Of a stretch of 59,769 bases of DNA, positions 17,088-25,305 are shown piece by piece; position 1 is the first letter of the stretch; each line of letters begins with the position of its first letter. The DNA comes from 40CM-4-69-5 sp036556905 (GTDB taxonomy: Bacteria > Methylomirabilota > Methylomirabilia > Rokubacteriales > CSP1-6): positions 1 through 59,769 of the forward strand of contig DATBIM010000010.1 in NCBI GenBank assembly GCA_036556905.1, written 5' to 3'. Under the pieces are notes generated by a model that saw only the letters and a list, made by a program, of their open reading frames with translations, had not been told where the DNA came from and ran no database searches. The translations under genes were made by a program, and so were the position numbers.

Positions 17088-17611
17088 GGCGATTGCTCCG
17101 CTGGCTCATTCCGCTCTCGACCCTGCCGGTGCTGGTCCTGCTGGCATACGGTTTTCGGAGCAATCCCCGCGACATTCCCTCGCCCCTCATCGGTCGGGAC
17201 GCGCCATCATTCACCCTGACCGCCTTCACCGGTGAGCCCATCTCCCTGACCGCCCACCGGGGCCGGGTGGTCGTGGTGAACTTCTGGGCCTCCTGGTGCT
17301 ACCCGGCCTGCTACGAGGAGGCGCCGGTGCTGGAGCAGGGCTGGCAGCAGTGGCGCGAGCGCGGCGTGATGGTCATCGGCCTGGACATCCAGGACACCGA
17401 CGACAAGGCGCGCAAGTTCATCGCCGACTTCGGCCTCACCTTCCCCAACGCCCGCGACGTCACCGGCAAGGTGTCCATCGACTACGGAGTCTTCGGAGTG
17501 CCGGAGACCTTCTTCATCGACCGGGTGGGTCGCATCCGCCTCCGCCACGTGGGCGCGGTCACTACCGACGTGTTCCGCACCACGGTAGAACGGCTCTTGA
17601 CCGAGTCATGA
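17084..17611 (+). CDS. ccmG: Thiol:disulfide interchange protein CcmG/DsbE with CxxxC site
   Basis: A membrane-anchored thioredoxin-fold protein of 175 residues (anchor at 5-22), which should keep apocytochrome cysteines reduced. The fold signature is clear (VVVVNFWASWC and a cis-proline strand GVPETFFIDR). The active site, however, reads Cys72-Tyr-Pro-Ala-Cys76: three residues between the cysteines where CcmG and TlpA proteins have two (WCxxC). DNA codons TGC TAC CCG GCC TGC are unambiguous. Start GTG 17084 overlaps the ccmF stop. Confidence 0.9.
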   Translation: MRRLLRWLIPLSTLPVLVLLAYGFRSNPRDIPSPLIGRDAPSFTLTAFTGEPISLTAHRGRVVVVNFWASWCYPACYEEAPVLEQGWQQWRERGVMVIGLDIQDTDDKARKFIADFGLTFPNARDVTGKVSIDYGVFGVPETFFIDRVGRIRLRHVGAVTTDVFRTTVERLLTES

Positions 17612-18078
17612 GGCTGGCCTGGCTCGTGCTCCTGCTGGCGTCGTACATGCTGGGGCCGGCCACCCCGGGGCTGGCCCAGCACCCGGCCCGGCACGTCGAC
17701 GAGGAGCAGGTCCACACCATCGCCACGCAGCTTCGTTGCGTGGTGTGCCAGAACCTCTCCGTGGCCGACTCCCCCTCCGAGATGGCGAATCAGATGCGCG
17801 CGGTGATCCGGGAGCGTCTGGCCGCCGGCCAGACGCCCGGGGAGGTCGTCGAGTATTTCGTCGACAAGTATGGCGAATGGATCCTGCTGGAGCCCCGTCG
17901 TCGCGGCTTCACCGCCCTGGTGTGGCTGATCCCGCCGCTCGCGGTCCTCATCGGCCTCGGGGTGGTGACGCTCCTCATTGTGCGCTGGACCCGCCGACCC
18001 CCCGCCGCCCCGACCCCGGCCCGGCTCGACCCGGCGATGAGCGAGCGGATTCGGCGGGAGATGGAGGCCGAGCCCTGA
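17608..18078 (+). CDS. ccmH: Cytochrome c maturation protein CcmH
   Basis: CcmH works with CcmG to reduce apocytochromes for CcmF. The 156-residue protein has a signal peptide ending near residue 26, the redox motif LRCVVCQNLS, a helical segment EMANQMRAVIRERLAAG and a C-terminal membrane helix. ATG overlaps the ccmG stop as ATGA. Confidence 0.95.
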   Translation: MRLAWLVLLLASYMLGPATPGLAQHPARHVDEEQVHTIATQLRCVVCQNLSVADSPSEMANQMRAVIRERLAAGQTPGEVVEYFVDKYGEWILLEPRRRGFTALVWLIPPLAVLIGLGVVTLLIVRWTRRPPAAPTPARLDPAMSERIRREMEAEP

Positions 18079-18101
18079 CGGGCGCGGTCGGCATCGCCAT
18101 C

Positions 18102-18971
18102 GTGGTCGTGCTCGTCGGGGTGCCGCTGGCCGCCTTCACCCTGTGGCCCCTGCGCCGCCACGGTGGTCGCCGGCTCCTGCCGGTCCCCGTGGACGCGCGC
18201 GAGCAACTCCTCGAGCAGAAGCAGCAGGCCCTGCGGGCCCTGCGCGAGCTACGGTTCGAGCACGAGGCCGGTCACGTCTCGGATGACGACTACACCGAGC
18301 TCACCGCGCGCTACGAGGCGGAGGCGGCGCGCGTGCTGACCGAGCTCGATCAACTGGGTCCGGCCGCGCCGGGAGCCGTGGCCGGGCCGGCCCCGCGGGT
18401 GGCCCGCGGCTGGCGTCACCCGGTCGTGATGACGGCGGGCGCGCTCGCCCTGCTGGCCTTCGGTGTCGCGCTCGGCGCCGGCATCAGCCGACACACGAGC
18501 CCCGACCCCACCGCCGGGCTGCCGATGCCGGGCTCACGTCCGCTGGCCACGCTCGAGCCAGCGCCGGGCGCCTCCCCCGGCCAGCCGGGCGCGGTGAGCC
18601 CGGAGATCCTCCAGGGAATGTTACGGGCGGCCCGGAACAGCTTGGTCGAGGGACGCTATGGTGAGGCCATCGCCGCGTACCAGGCGGTGCTCAAGCGCGA
18701 GCCCCGCAACGTCGATGCCATGACTCACCTGGGGCTCATCGTGGCCATCGGCGGTCATGCCGACGCGGCACTGGAGGCGTTCGACCGCGCCCTGGCCATC
18801 GACCCCGACTATGGCCCGGCGCTGCTCTATCGGGGTCAGGTCCTCTACGAGCGGAAGCAGGATGCCGCCGGCGCCATTCGCTCCTGGGAGCGGTTCCTGA
18901 AGGTGGTGCCCGCCGGTGAGGATCACGAGCGGGTCAAGCAGCTGATCGCCGAGGCTAAGACGAAGAAGTAG
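18102..18971 (+). CDS. ccmI: Cytochrome c biogenesis TPR protein CcmI
   Basis: Like CcmI, the protein has an N-terminal helix, a cytoplasmic coiled-coil segment (EQLLEQKQQALRALRELRFE), a second helix and a periplasmic TPR domain (AIAAYQAVLKREPRN then ALEAFDRALAIDPDY), which would chaperone apocytochromes. The start is uncertain. GTG at 18102 gives 289 residues, but a CTG at 18075 would overlap the ccmH stop as CTGA, the same four-base pattern used by other genes of this operon. No ATG is available. Confidence 0.85.
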   Translation: MVVLVGVPLAAFTLWPLRRHGGRRLLPVPVDAREQLLEQKQQALRALRELRFEHEAGHVSDDDYTELTARYEAEAARVLTELDQLGPAAPGAVAGPAPRVARGWRHPVVMTAGALALLAFGVALGAGISRHTSPDPTAGLPMPGSRPLATLEPAPGASPGQPGAVSPEILQGMLRAARNSLVEGRYGEAIAAYQAVLKREPRNVDAMTHLGLIVAIGGHADAALEAFDRALAIDPDYGPALLYRGQVLYERKQDAAGAIRSWERFLKVVPAGEDHERVKQLIAEAKTKK

Positions 18972-18977
18972 CCGGCC

Positions 18978-19700
18978 TCAGGCCGTGGCCCCGGCGCGCT
19001 CGGGCAGGTACACCCAGATCTTCGCGGCCGCGGGCAGCCCCAGCACGATCGTCCGACCATCCCCGGCGAGCGTGATGGTCCCCGCCCACGGCGCCACCTC
19101 CATGACGCGCAGCCGCCGGCCCGGACGCACGTCGGCCCGCCAGAGGTACTCCAATAGGTTCTTGTCGGCCTCGGCCTCCTCCGTGATGCGCTCCACCACG
19201 ACGATCACCCCGGCCTTGGCCTGGGCCAGCGGGAATGGCTCGACGGGAACGGGCGACGGCATGCCGGGGATCGGGTTGCCGTGGGGACACGTGCTCGGCA
19301 TGCCGAGCATCGTGGCCAGCCGCTCCTCGACGCGCGGCGAGATGGCGTGCTCGAGCCGGTGAGCCTCCTCGTGGGCGTCCGTCCAGTTGAGCCCGAGCGT
19401 GTCGGTCAGCCAGCGCTCGAGGAGCCGGTGACGCCGGGCCATTACCTCGGCGATCTCCCGCCCCTTGGGGGTAAGGCTCACCGCCTTGCCTCGGCCGACA
19501 CGGACATAGCCCCCGCGGGTCAGGCGCTGGATGGCCTCGAAGACGGCGGGCGCCGAGATACTCATGTGCTTGGCCAGGCGGGCTCCGATGACGGGCCCCT
19601 TGCTCGCGCCCAGATCGTAGATGGCGGCCAGGTAGTCCTGGACGGAGGCGGTGGTGGTGGCTGCGGCGCCCCCATTTTTTAGGCTTGACGGCCTCTTCAT
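18978..19700 (-). CDS. DtxR/MntR-type metal-dependent transcriptional regulator
   Basis: A 240-residue regulator with a winged helix at about 20-80 (VQDYLAAIYDLG through the SAPAVFEAIQRL recognition region), a metal-binding and dimerization domain (EEAHRLEHAISPRVEERLA, with CPHGNPIPG) and a C-terminal FeoA/SH3-like domain. This layout is that of DtxR, IdeR and MntR. It is divergent from a ferric iron importer, so iron is the likely ligand. A palindrome resembling a DtxR box touches its start codon (19701-19716), which suggests autoregulation and control of the importer. Confidence 0.9.
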   Translation of the reverse strand: MKRPSSLKNGGAAATTTASVQDYLAAIYDLGASKGPVIGARLAKHMSISAPAVFEAIQRLTRGGYVRVGRGKAVSLTPKGREIAEVMARRHRLLERWLTDTLGLNWTDAHEEAHRLEHAISPRVEERLATMLGMPSTCPHGNPIPGMPSPVPVEPFPLAQAKAGVIVVVERITEEAEADKNLLEYLWRADVRPGRRLRVMEVAPWAGTITLAGDGRTIVLGLPAAAKIWVYLPERAGATA

Positions 19701-19716
19701 ATTAAGTGTACCTAAT
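19701..19716. promoter_or_regulatory. DtxR-box-like palindrome
   Basis: ATTAAGT and ACCTAAT pair at 6 of 7 positions around GT, and the half-site TTAGGT matches the half-site of the DtxR/IdeR consensus. It directly abuts the ATG of the minus-strand regulator and contains TACACT, a possible -10 four bases from that ATG. Binding would block the regulator's own transcription. Confidence 0.55.
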
Positions 19717-19744
19717 TACCAGGCTTCTGCCTGGTCAGTATAGC
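19717..19744 (+). promoter_or_regulatory. Candidate promoter of the iron importer with internal hairpin
   Basis: TTACCA at 19717-19722 and TATAGC at 19739-19744 are 16 bases apart, in front of the iron-binding protein gene. Between them ACCAGGC and GCCTGGT (19718-19735) form a perfect 7-bp inverted repeat with a TTCT loop, and GCCTGGT recurs at 19743-19749. It may be a second operator beside the DtxR-like box. The hexamers are only moderately good. Confidence 0.35.
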
Positions 19745-19817
19745 CTGGTGGAACCGCCCGGTGCAACGCCGGCACGGGTCGGCGGCACCAGTCTCCGCTC
19801 CGAGAAAGGATCGCGCG

Positions 19818-20819
19818 ATGCGACAGACCGTTGCCCTCACCCTCCTCACGCTCACCGTCGGCCTCCTGGCCGGCGCCGCCACCGGCCACGCCGCCGAGCT
19901 GGTCGTGTACTCGGCCCGACACTATGGGCAGGAGGCGGCGTTCGAGGCCTTCACCCGCAAGACCGGCATCCAGCTGAAGATCTTCAACGGCAGCACCGGC
20001 GAGCTGTTCGAGCGTCTCAAGGCGGAGGGCGAGCGCACGCCGGCGGATGTCCTCCTCACCGTGGACGCCGGCAACCTGTGGAACGCGGCCCGGGCCGGCC
20101 TCCTGTCCCGCGTCGACTCGCCCGAGCTTCAGGCGAACATCCCGGCGCACTTGCGTGATCCCGAGCAGCGCTGGGTCGGCCTGACCGTGCGGGCCCGCAG
20201 CATCGCCTACAACATCCAGAAGGTGAAGCCGGCCGAGCTCAGCACGTATGAAGCCCTGGGCGACGCCCGGTGGAAGGGGCGCCTCTGTCTGCGTACCTCG
20301 AGCTACATCTACAACCAGTCGCTGCTCGCGACCATGATCAAGCGCCACGGCGAGCCGCGGACGGAAGCGATCGTGCGGGGATGGGTCGCCAACCAGCCCG
20401 TCCTCATTAACGGCGACACGAAAATCTTGGAATCCCTGGCGACCGGCCAGTGCGACGTCGGCCTCGTGAACCACTACTACCTGGCCCGCCTGCTCGCCAA
20501 GGATGGGAGCTTCCCGGTGGGCATCTTCTGGGCCAACCAGCAGACGACGGGAACGCACGTCAACGTCTCCGGGGCCGGGGTCACCGCGCACGCCAAGCAT
20601 CGCGCGGAGGCGATCAAGTTCCTCGAATACCTGTCGAGCCCCGAGGCCCAGCAGATGTTCGCCGATCTGTCGTTCGAGTACCCGGCAAACCCCCAGGCCG
20701 CCGTGCACCAGCTCGTGGCCCGCTGGGGTAAGTTCAAGCAAGATGACATCAACGTGGCGGCGGCCGGGGAGTACCAGGCCGCGGCCACGCGGCTCGCCGA
20801 TCGCGTGGGCTACAAGTAG
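19818..20819 (+). CDS. Ferric iron ABC transporter substrate-binding protein
   Basis: A periplasmic binding protein of the FbpA/FutA family, 333 residues with a signal peptide cut near AHA/AELVVYS at residue 26. Tyr220 and Tyr221 in NHYYLARL are at the place of the iron-liganding tyrosine pair of FbpA and FutA. The ATG at 19818 follows AGAAAGGA. The permease gene begins eight bases after the stop, and the divergent metal regulator fits an iron role. Confidence 0.92.
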   Translation: MRQTVALTLLTLTVGLLAGAATGHAAELVVYSARHYGQEAAFEAFTRKTGIQLKIFNGSTGELFERLKAEGERTPADVLLTVDAGNLWNAARAGLLSRVDSPELQANIPAHLRDPEQRWVGLTVRARSIAYNIQKVKPAELSTYEALGDARWKGRLCLRTSSYIYNQSLLATMIKRHGEPRTEAIVRGWVANQPVLINGDTKILESLATGQCDVGLVNHYYLARLLAKDGSFPVGIFWANQQTTGTHVNVSGAGVTAHAKHRAEAIKFLEYLSSPEAQQMFADLSFEYPANPQAAVHQLVARWGKFKQDDINVAAAGEYQAAATRLADRVGYK

Positions 20820-20827
20820 TCGGTCAC

Positions 20828-22510
20828 ATGGAAGCGGTGCGGGCCAGCGCCCGCGGGGTCGCCGTCCGGCGGGCGGGCCCGCTCCGGCTCTCACCGTGGA
20901 CCGTCGGGGTCACGCTGGTGGCGGCGGCCCTGGCGGTGCCGATCGTCGCTGTCCTCTCCTCCCTGGCCCGACCTCGGCTGGAGGTGTGGGAGCACCTCTG
21001 GCAAACCCAGCTCGGCGAGCTCATCGCCAACACGCTGCTGCTCCTCGCCGGTGTGGGGGTCGGGACCTTCGTCGTCGGGACCGCGCTGGCCTGGCTCGTC
21101 GTCGGCTTCCACTTTCCGGGGCGGGGGATGTTCGAGTGGGCGCTCATGCTTCCGCTCGCCGTGCCCGCCTACGTGATCGGCTTCGCCTTCCTGGGCCTCT
21201 TCGACTATGCGGGGCCCGTGCAATCGGCCCTGCGCCGGGCCCTGGGGGAAGCGGCCCGGCTACCCGAGCTCCGCTCCGGGGCCGGCATCGTCGTCGTGAT
21301 GACGCTCGTCTTCTATCCGTACGTCTACCTGCTCGCCCGCACCGCTTTCCGCGAGCAGGGGGCGGCGACCCTGGAGACCGCGCGCAGCCTGGGCCGCACG
21401 CCCCTGCGCGTCTTCTGGGAAGTGATGCTGCCCATGGCCCGGCCCTCGCTGGTGGCCGGGGTCTCGCTGGCCATGATGGAGGCGTTGGCCGATTTCGGCA
21501 CTGTGGCCACCTTCGGCTACCGCACCTTGACCGAGGGAATTTATCGCGTGTGGTTCGGGATGTTCGAGCGCGAGGCGGCGACCCAGCTAGCCAGCCTCCT
21601 GCTCCTGTTCGCCGCCCTCCTCCTGGCCCTCGAGCGAGCGCTCCGGGGCCGCGCACGCTTCGTGCAAAGCCACCGCCGCGGCGCTGGCATCCTGCCGGTG
21701 CCGCTCCGGGGCTGGCGTGCCGGCGCGGCGACGTGCGTGTGCGCCCTGGTGCTGGGAGTGGCATTCGTGCTCCCGGTCGTCCAGCTCCTCGTGTGGGCCC
21801 GCGAGGCGGCCGTCGCCGGGGGCCTCCCCTACGGCCGGCTGCTCGCCAACACGCTCACGCTGGCCAGTCTGGCCGCGGCCATCACGGGCGGGCTCGCGCT
21901 CGTGCTGGTCTACGCCGCCCGCTTGCACCCCTCGAGGGTCGTCCATGCTGTCACCCGGTTCGTCTCGATGGGCTATGCCCTGCCCGGCTCGGTCATCGCG
22001 GTCGGCGTGCTGATTCCCGTGGCCCTCTTCGATCACGCCCTGGTGGGCATTTTCGAATGGCTCCTGGGACGCTCCGTGGATCTGGTGGTCACGGGCTCGG
22101 CGACGGCGCTGCTCTACGCCTATGTCGTCCGCTTTCTCGCCGTGAGCACCCAGACCCTCGAGGCGAGCCTGGGCAAGGTCCCACCGAGCTTCGATGATGC
22201 CGCGAGGTCGCTGGGCACCGGCATGCTGGGCACGCTGGGGCGGATCCACCTGCCCCTCATGCGGGGTGGCCTGCTCACCGCGCTGGTCCTCGTGTTCGTC
22301 GAGACCATGAAGGAGATGCCGGCCACCTTGCTGCTGCGCCCCTTCGGCTTCGACACACTGGCCGTGGGCGTCTGGGAGCGCACGTCCGAGTCGCTGTGGG
22401 GCGACGCCGCGATCCCCGCCCTGACGATCGTAGCCGCCGGTCTGCTGCCCGTCTTCCTGGCGATCCGCCTGAGCGCAGTCCGGACCGGCCTCGGGGGGGG
22501 AGGGCCATGA
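20828..22510 (+). CDS. Ferric iron ABC transporter permease (fused two-domain)
   Basis: A 560-residue permease with two homologous halves of about six helices, the FbpB/FutB layout. EAA-like loops for the ATPase appear in each half (ETARSLGRTPLRVFWEVMLP and DDAARSLGTGMLGTLGRIHL). No ATP-binding gene follows: the next gene, overlapping by ATGA, encodes a DUF151 protein. The ATPase must come from elsewhere in the genome. Confidence 0.92.
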   Translation: MEAVRASARGVAVRRAGPLRLSPWTVGVTLVAAALAVPIVAVLSSLARPRLEVWEHLWQTQLGELIANTLLLLAGVGVGTFVVGTALAWLVVGFHFPGRGMFEWALMLPLAVPAYVIGFAFLGLFDYAGPVQSALRRALGEAARLPELRSGAGIVVVMTLVFYPYVYLLARTAFREQGAATLETARSLGRTPLRVFWEVMLPMARPSLVAGVSLAMMEALADFGTVATFGYRTLTEGIYRVWFGMFEREAATQLASLLLLFAALLLALERALRGRARFVQSHRRGAGILPVPLRGWRAGAATCVCALVLGVAFVLPVVQLLVWAREAAVAGGLPYGRLLANTLTLASLAAAITGGLALVLVYAARLHPSRVVHAVTRFVSMGYALPGSVIAVGVLIPVALFDHALVGIFEWLLGRSVDLVVTGSATALLYAYVVRFLAVSTQTLEASLGKVPPSFDDAARSLGTGMLGTLGRIHLPLMRGGLLTALVLVFVETMKEMPATLLLRPFGFDTLAVGVWERTSESLWGDAAIPALTIVAAGLLPVFLAIRLSAVRTGLGGGGP

Positions 22511-22995
22511 CCGAGATGCGCATACGTGGCCTGACCCCGACTCCAGACCAGGGTGCAGCCGTCGTACTCCTGGAGACGGCCGACGATGCGCGCCGGCTGG
22601 CCTTCGTGATCCCGATGAATGAAGCCAACCGCCTGGCCCGGGTGCTTGGCCTCACCGGATGCCCCGGCGTGCCCATCTACGCGCTGGTCCGTCAGCTCAC
22701 CGACCGCCTGGGCGCGAGTATCAGGTGCGCGCGAGTGAGCGCCGGAGTGCGGGGGGTGGTGGCCGAGCTGGAGGTGGCCCGAGGTGACGAGGCCATCACA
22801 CTTCCGTGTCACCCGGCCGACGCGCTTGGACTCGCGCTCCAGGCGAGCGCCCCCGTCTATGCCACGGCTGACGCGCTGGCTCACGCCTGCCCGCCGGCCG
22901 CTCAGCTGCCCGCCGACTCCGCCTCCGACGTCGTGGCCCGGTGGCTCGAGCGGGTCCGGCCGGACGACTTCGGCGCGACGGGCAAGCGCAGCTGA
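22507..22995 (+). CDS. DUF151 / bifunctional nuclease domain protein
   Basis: A 162-residue protein. The C-terminal half reads CHPADALGLALQASAPVY, close to the RPSDAlaLAlr block of the DUF151/BFN family, whose plant member has nuclease activity. The start ATG overlaps the permease stop, so it is translated with the iron importer. What DUF151 does in iron uptake is unknown. Confidence 0.75.
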   Translation: MTEMRIRGLTPTPDQGAAVVLLETADDARRLAFVIPMNEANRLARVLGLTGCPGVPIYALVRQLTDRLGASIRCARVSAGVRGVVAELEVARGDEAITLPCHPADALGLALQASAPVYATADALAHACPPAAQLPADSASDVVARWLERVRPDDFGATGKRS

Positions 22996-23295
22996 ATGTC
23001 CGTCGTCGTGGCGAGTCGTCGGCGCGTGTACCTTCTGCTCCTGTTCTGGGAACGACTGGATCCGTGCGCCCGCTGTCCGCGCTCGCTGCCCCGTCTGGGC
23101 GCAGATCCAAACGCGGCGCCCTGCGCGTCCACTTGTCGCGTGCTCAGGGCATTCCGCCTGCAGCGCCTGCTGTGGGGGCGTCTCGTCGGCGTGAGCTTCT
23201 TCATCCTCCATCCCGGCTCGTAGCAACACGGCCGCTGGCGCCGTCGTCCGCCTGGCTCCGGGAACGGCGGCGAGGCGCGTGATACCATCTGCGCC
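22996..23295. other. 300-base gap without a supported gene
   Basis: This stretch separates the iron importer operon from ligA. Frames that stay open (for example 22996-23223, plus) have no family-like features and look like GC-driven background. I see no clear terminator hairpin with a T-tract. TACCAT at 23283-23288, seven bases before the ligA ATG, is a possible -10. Confidence 0.5.
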
Positions 23296-25305
23296 ATGGA
23301 TCAGACGGCCTCGGCGCAGCGCATGGCCGAGCTGCGCGAACAGATCCACCATCACGACTATCTCTATTACGTAGAGGCGCGCCCCGAGCTCGCCGACGCC
23401 GAGTACGACGCCCTGGTGCGGGAGCTGCGGGAGCTGGAGGCCGCCTTCCCCCACCTCGTCACGCCGGACAGTCCCACCCAGCGGGTCGCCGGGCAACCGG
23501 TGGAAGCGTTCCGGCCCGTGGAGCACCTGCAGGCGATGCTCTCGCTGGACAACGCCACCACGCCCGAGCACCTCCGCGAGTTCGAGGCTCGGCTGGCCCG
23601 CGCCCTGCCCGGCGCGCGCTTCAGCTACGTGTGCGAGCCGAAAATCGACGGGCTGGGGGTGGCGCTGCTCTATCAGCACGGGCGCCTCGTCCGGGGCGCC
23701 ACGCGGGGCGATGGCCGCGTGGGTGAAGAGATCACCCCGAATCTCCGCACGATCCGCAGCCTGCCGATGGTGTTGCGCGGGCGGCTGGCCGACGCCGAGG
23801 AGATCGAGGTCCGCGGTGAGGTCTACCTGCCCCGGGAGGACTTCGCCAGGCTGAACCGGGCGCTGGAAGAGGCCGGCGAGGCGACGTTCGCGAATCCCCG
23901 GAACGCGGCGGCCGGCTCGCTCCGCCAGAAGGACTCCGCCGTCACGGCCCGGCGCCCGCTCACCCTGTTCCTCTACCACGTCAGCCGGGCGCGCGAGCTG
24001 GGCTTCACCTCCTACGGCGAGACGCTGGAGGCTCTGCGCGAGGCGGGCTTCCGGGTGAACCCGCGCACGGAACACTGCCCCAGCCTCGAGCAGGTGCTGG
24101 CGTACTGCGCGAGCCTGGAGGCCGAGCGCGACACCCTGGGGTACGACGCCGACGGCGCCGTGGTGAAGGTCGACAGCCTCGAACACCAGCGGCACCTGGG
24201 CTCCACCAGTCATCACCCCCGCTGGGCCATCGCCTTCAAATTCGCCGCGCGCCAGGCCACCACCACGGTCCTGGCCATCGAGGTGAACGTCGGCAAGACG
24301 GGCGCGCTGACCCCGGTGGCCAAGCTCGCCCCCGTGGAGCTGGCCGGGGTAACCATCCGCAACGTCAGCCTGCACAACGAGGACGAGCTCCGGCGCAAGG
24401 ACGTCCGCATCGGGGACACCGTTCTCATCGAGCGGGCCGGCGACGTGATTCCTTACGTGATCCAGGTGGTGCTGTCCAAACGCCCACCCGACAGCCAGGC
24501 GTACGTCTTTCCCGAGCGGTGCCCGGTCTGCGGCCACGCGGCGGCCCGGCTGCCCGGCGAAGCCCACTGGCGCTGCCTCAACAGCGCCTGCCCGGCGCAG
24601 CTCAAAGAGCGCCTCAGGCACTTCGGCTCCCGCGGCGCCATGGACATCGAACACCTCGGCGAGGCCGCCATCGAGCAGCTCGTCGAGCGCGGATGGGTGC
24701 GGGACTTCGCCGATCTCTACGACCTCACTACCGGGCGGGTTGCCGACCTCGAGCGCTTCGCCGAGAAGTCGGCCGAGAATCTGGTTCGCGCCATCCAGGC
24801 CTCCCGGGATCGGGGCCTGGCCCGGCTCCTGAACGGACTGGGCATCCGCATGGTCGGGGAGCGCGCGGCCATCCTGTTCGCGCGCCGGTTCGGGAGCATG
24901 GACCGCCTCATGAAGGCCTCGGCCGAAGAGCTGGCGGAGGTGCATGGGATCGGGCCCCAGATCGCGCAGTCGGTGCGGAGGTTCTTCGATGACCCGGCCA
25001 ATCGCGACGTCATCGAAAAGCTCAAGCAGGCGGGTGTGGCCATGGGGGCCGCGTCCAGCGGGGACGCCGGCCCCAAGCCCCTGGAGGGAAAAACGTTCGT
25101 GCTGACGGGCACGCTGGCGAGCCTGCCGCGCGAGATGGCGCGCGAACTGGTGGAACAGCGAGGAGGGCGCGTGACGAGCTCGGTATCGAAGAAGACCGAT
25201 TACGTCGTGGTCGGGGAGTCTCCGGGGAGCAAGGCCGACGATGCCAGGCGACTGGGCGTGACCCTCCTCGACGAGGGGGCCTTCCTGGCCCTGGTGGGCC
25301 GATGA
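23296..25305 (+). CDS. ligA: NAD-dependent DNA ligase
   Basis: LigA seals nicks in replication and repair using NAD+. The 669 residues match the family. The adenylated Lys116 lies in CEPKIDGLGVALLY. An OB domain, a Cys4 zinc finger (CPVCGHAA ... CLNSACPAQ), helix-hairpin-helix repeats and a C-terminal BRCT domain (KTFVLTGTLASLPREMA) follow in the standard order. No ribosome binding site is obvious. The next gene overlaps its stop by four bases. Confidence 0.97.
   Translation: MDQTASAQRMAELREQIHHHDYLYYVEARPELADAEYDALVRELRELEAAFPHLVTPDSPTQRVAGQPVEAFRPVEHLQAMLSLDNATTPEHLREFEARLARALPGARFSYVCEPKIDGLGVALLYQHGRLVRGATRGDGRVGEEITPNLRTIRSLPMVLRGRLADAEEIEVRGEVYLPREDFARLNRALEEAGEATFANPRNAAAGSLRQKDSAVTARRPLTLFLYHVSRARELGFTSYGETLEALREAGFRVNPRTEHCPSLEQVLAYCASLEAERDTLGYDADGAVVKVDSLEHQRHLGSTSHHPRWAIAFKFAARQATTTVLAIEVNVGKTGALTPVAKLAPVELAGVTIRNVSLHNEDELRRKDVRIGDTVLIERAGDVIPYVIQVVLSKRPPDSQAYVFPERCPVCGHAAARLPGEAHWRCLNSACPAQLKERLRHFGSRGAMDIEHLGEAAIEQLVERGWVRDFADLYDLTTGRVADLERFAEKSAENLVRAIQASRDRGLARLLNGLGIRMVGERAAILFARRFGSMDRLMKASAEELAEVHGIGPQIAQSVRRFFDDPANRDVIEKLKQAGVAMGAASSGDAGPKPLEGKTFVLTGTLASLPREMARELVEQRGGRVTSSVSKKTDYVVVGESPGSKADDARRLGVTLLDEGAFLALVGR

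Noticed and set aside
22996..23223. 75-residue open frame after the DUF151 gene
   Set aside because: No ribosome site, odd composition rich in Arg, Leu and Cys, no family resemblance.
22120..24945. 941-residue open frame on the minus strand opposite ligA
   Set aside because: It is antisense to a full ligA with all motifs; its translation is Gly/Arg/Ala/His-rich with no family-like features. Typical GC-rich shadow.
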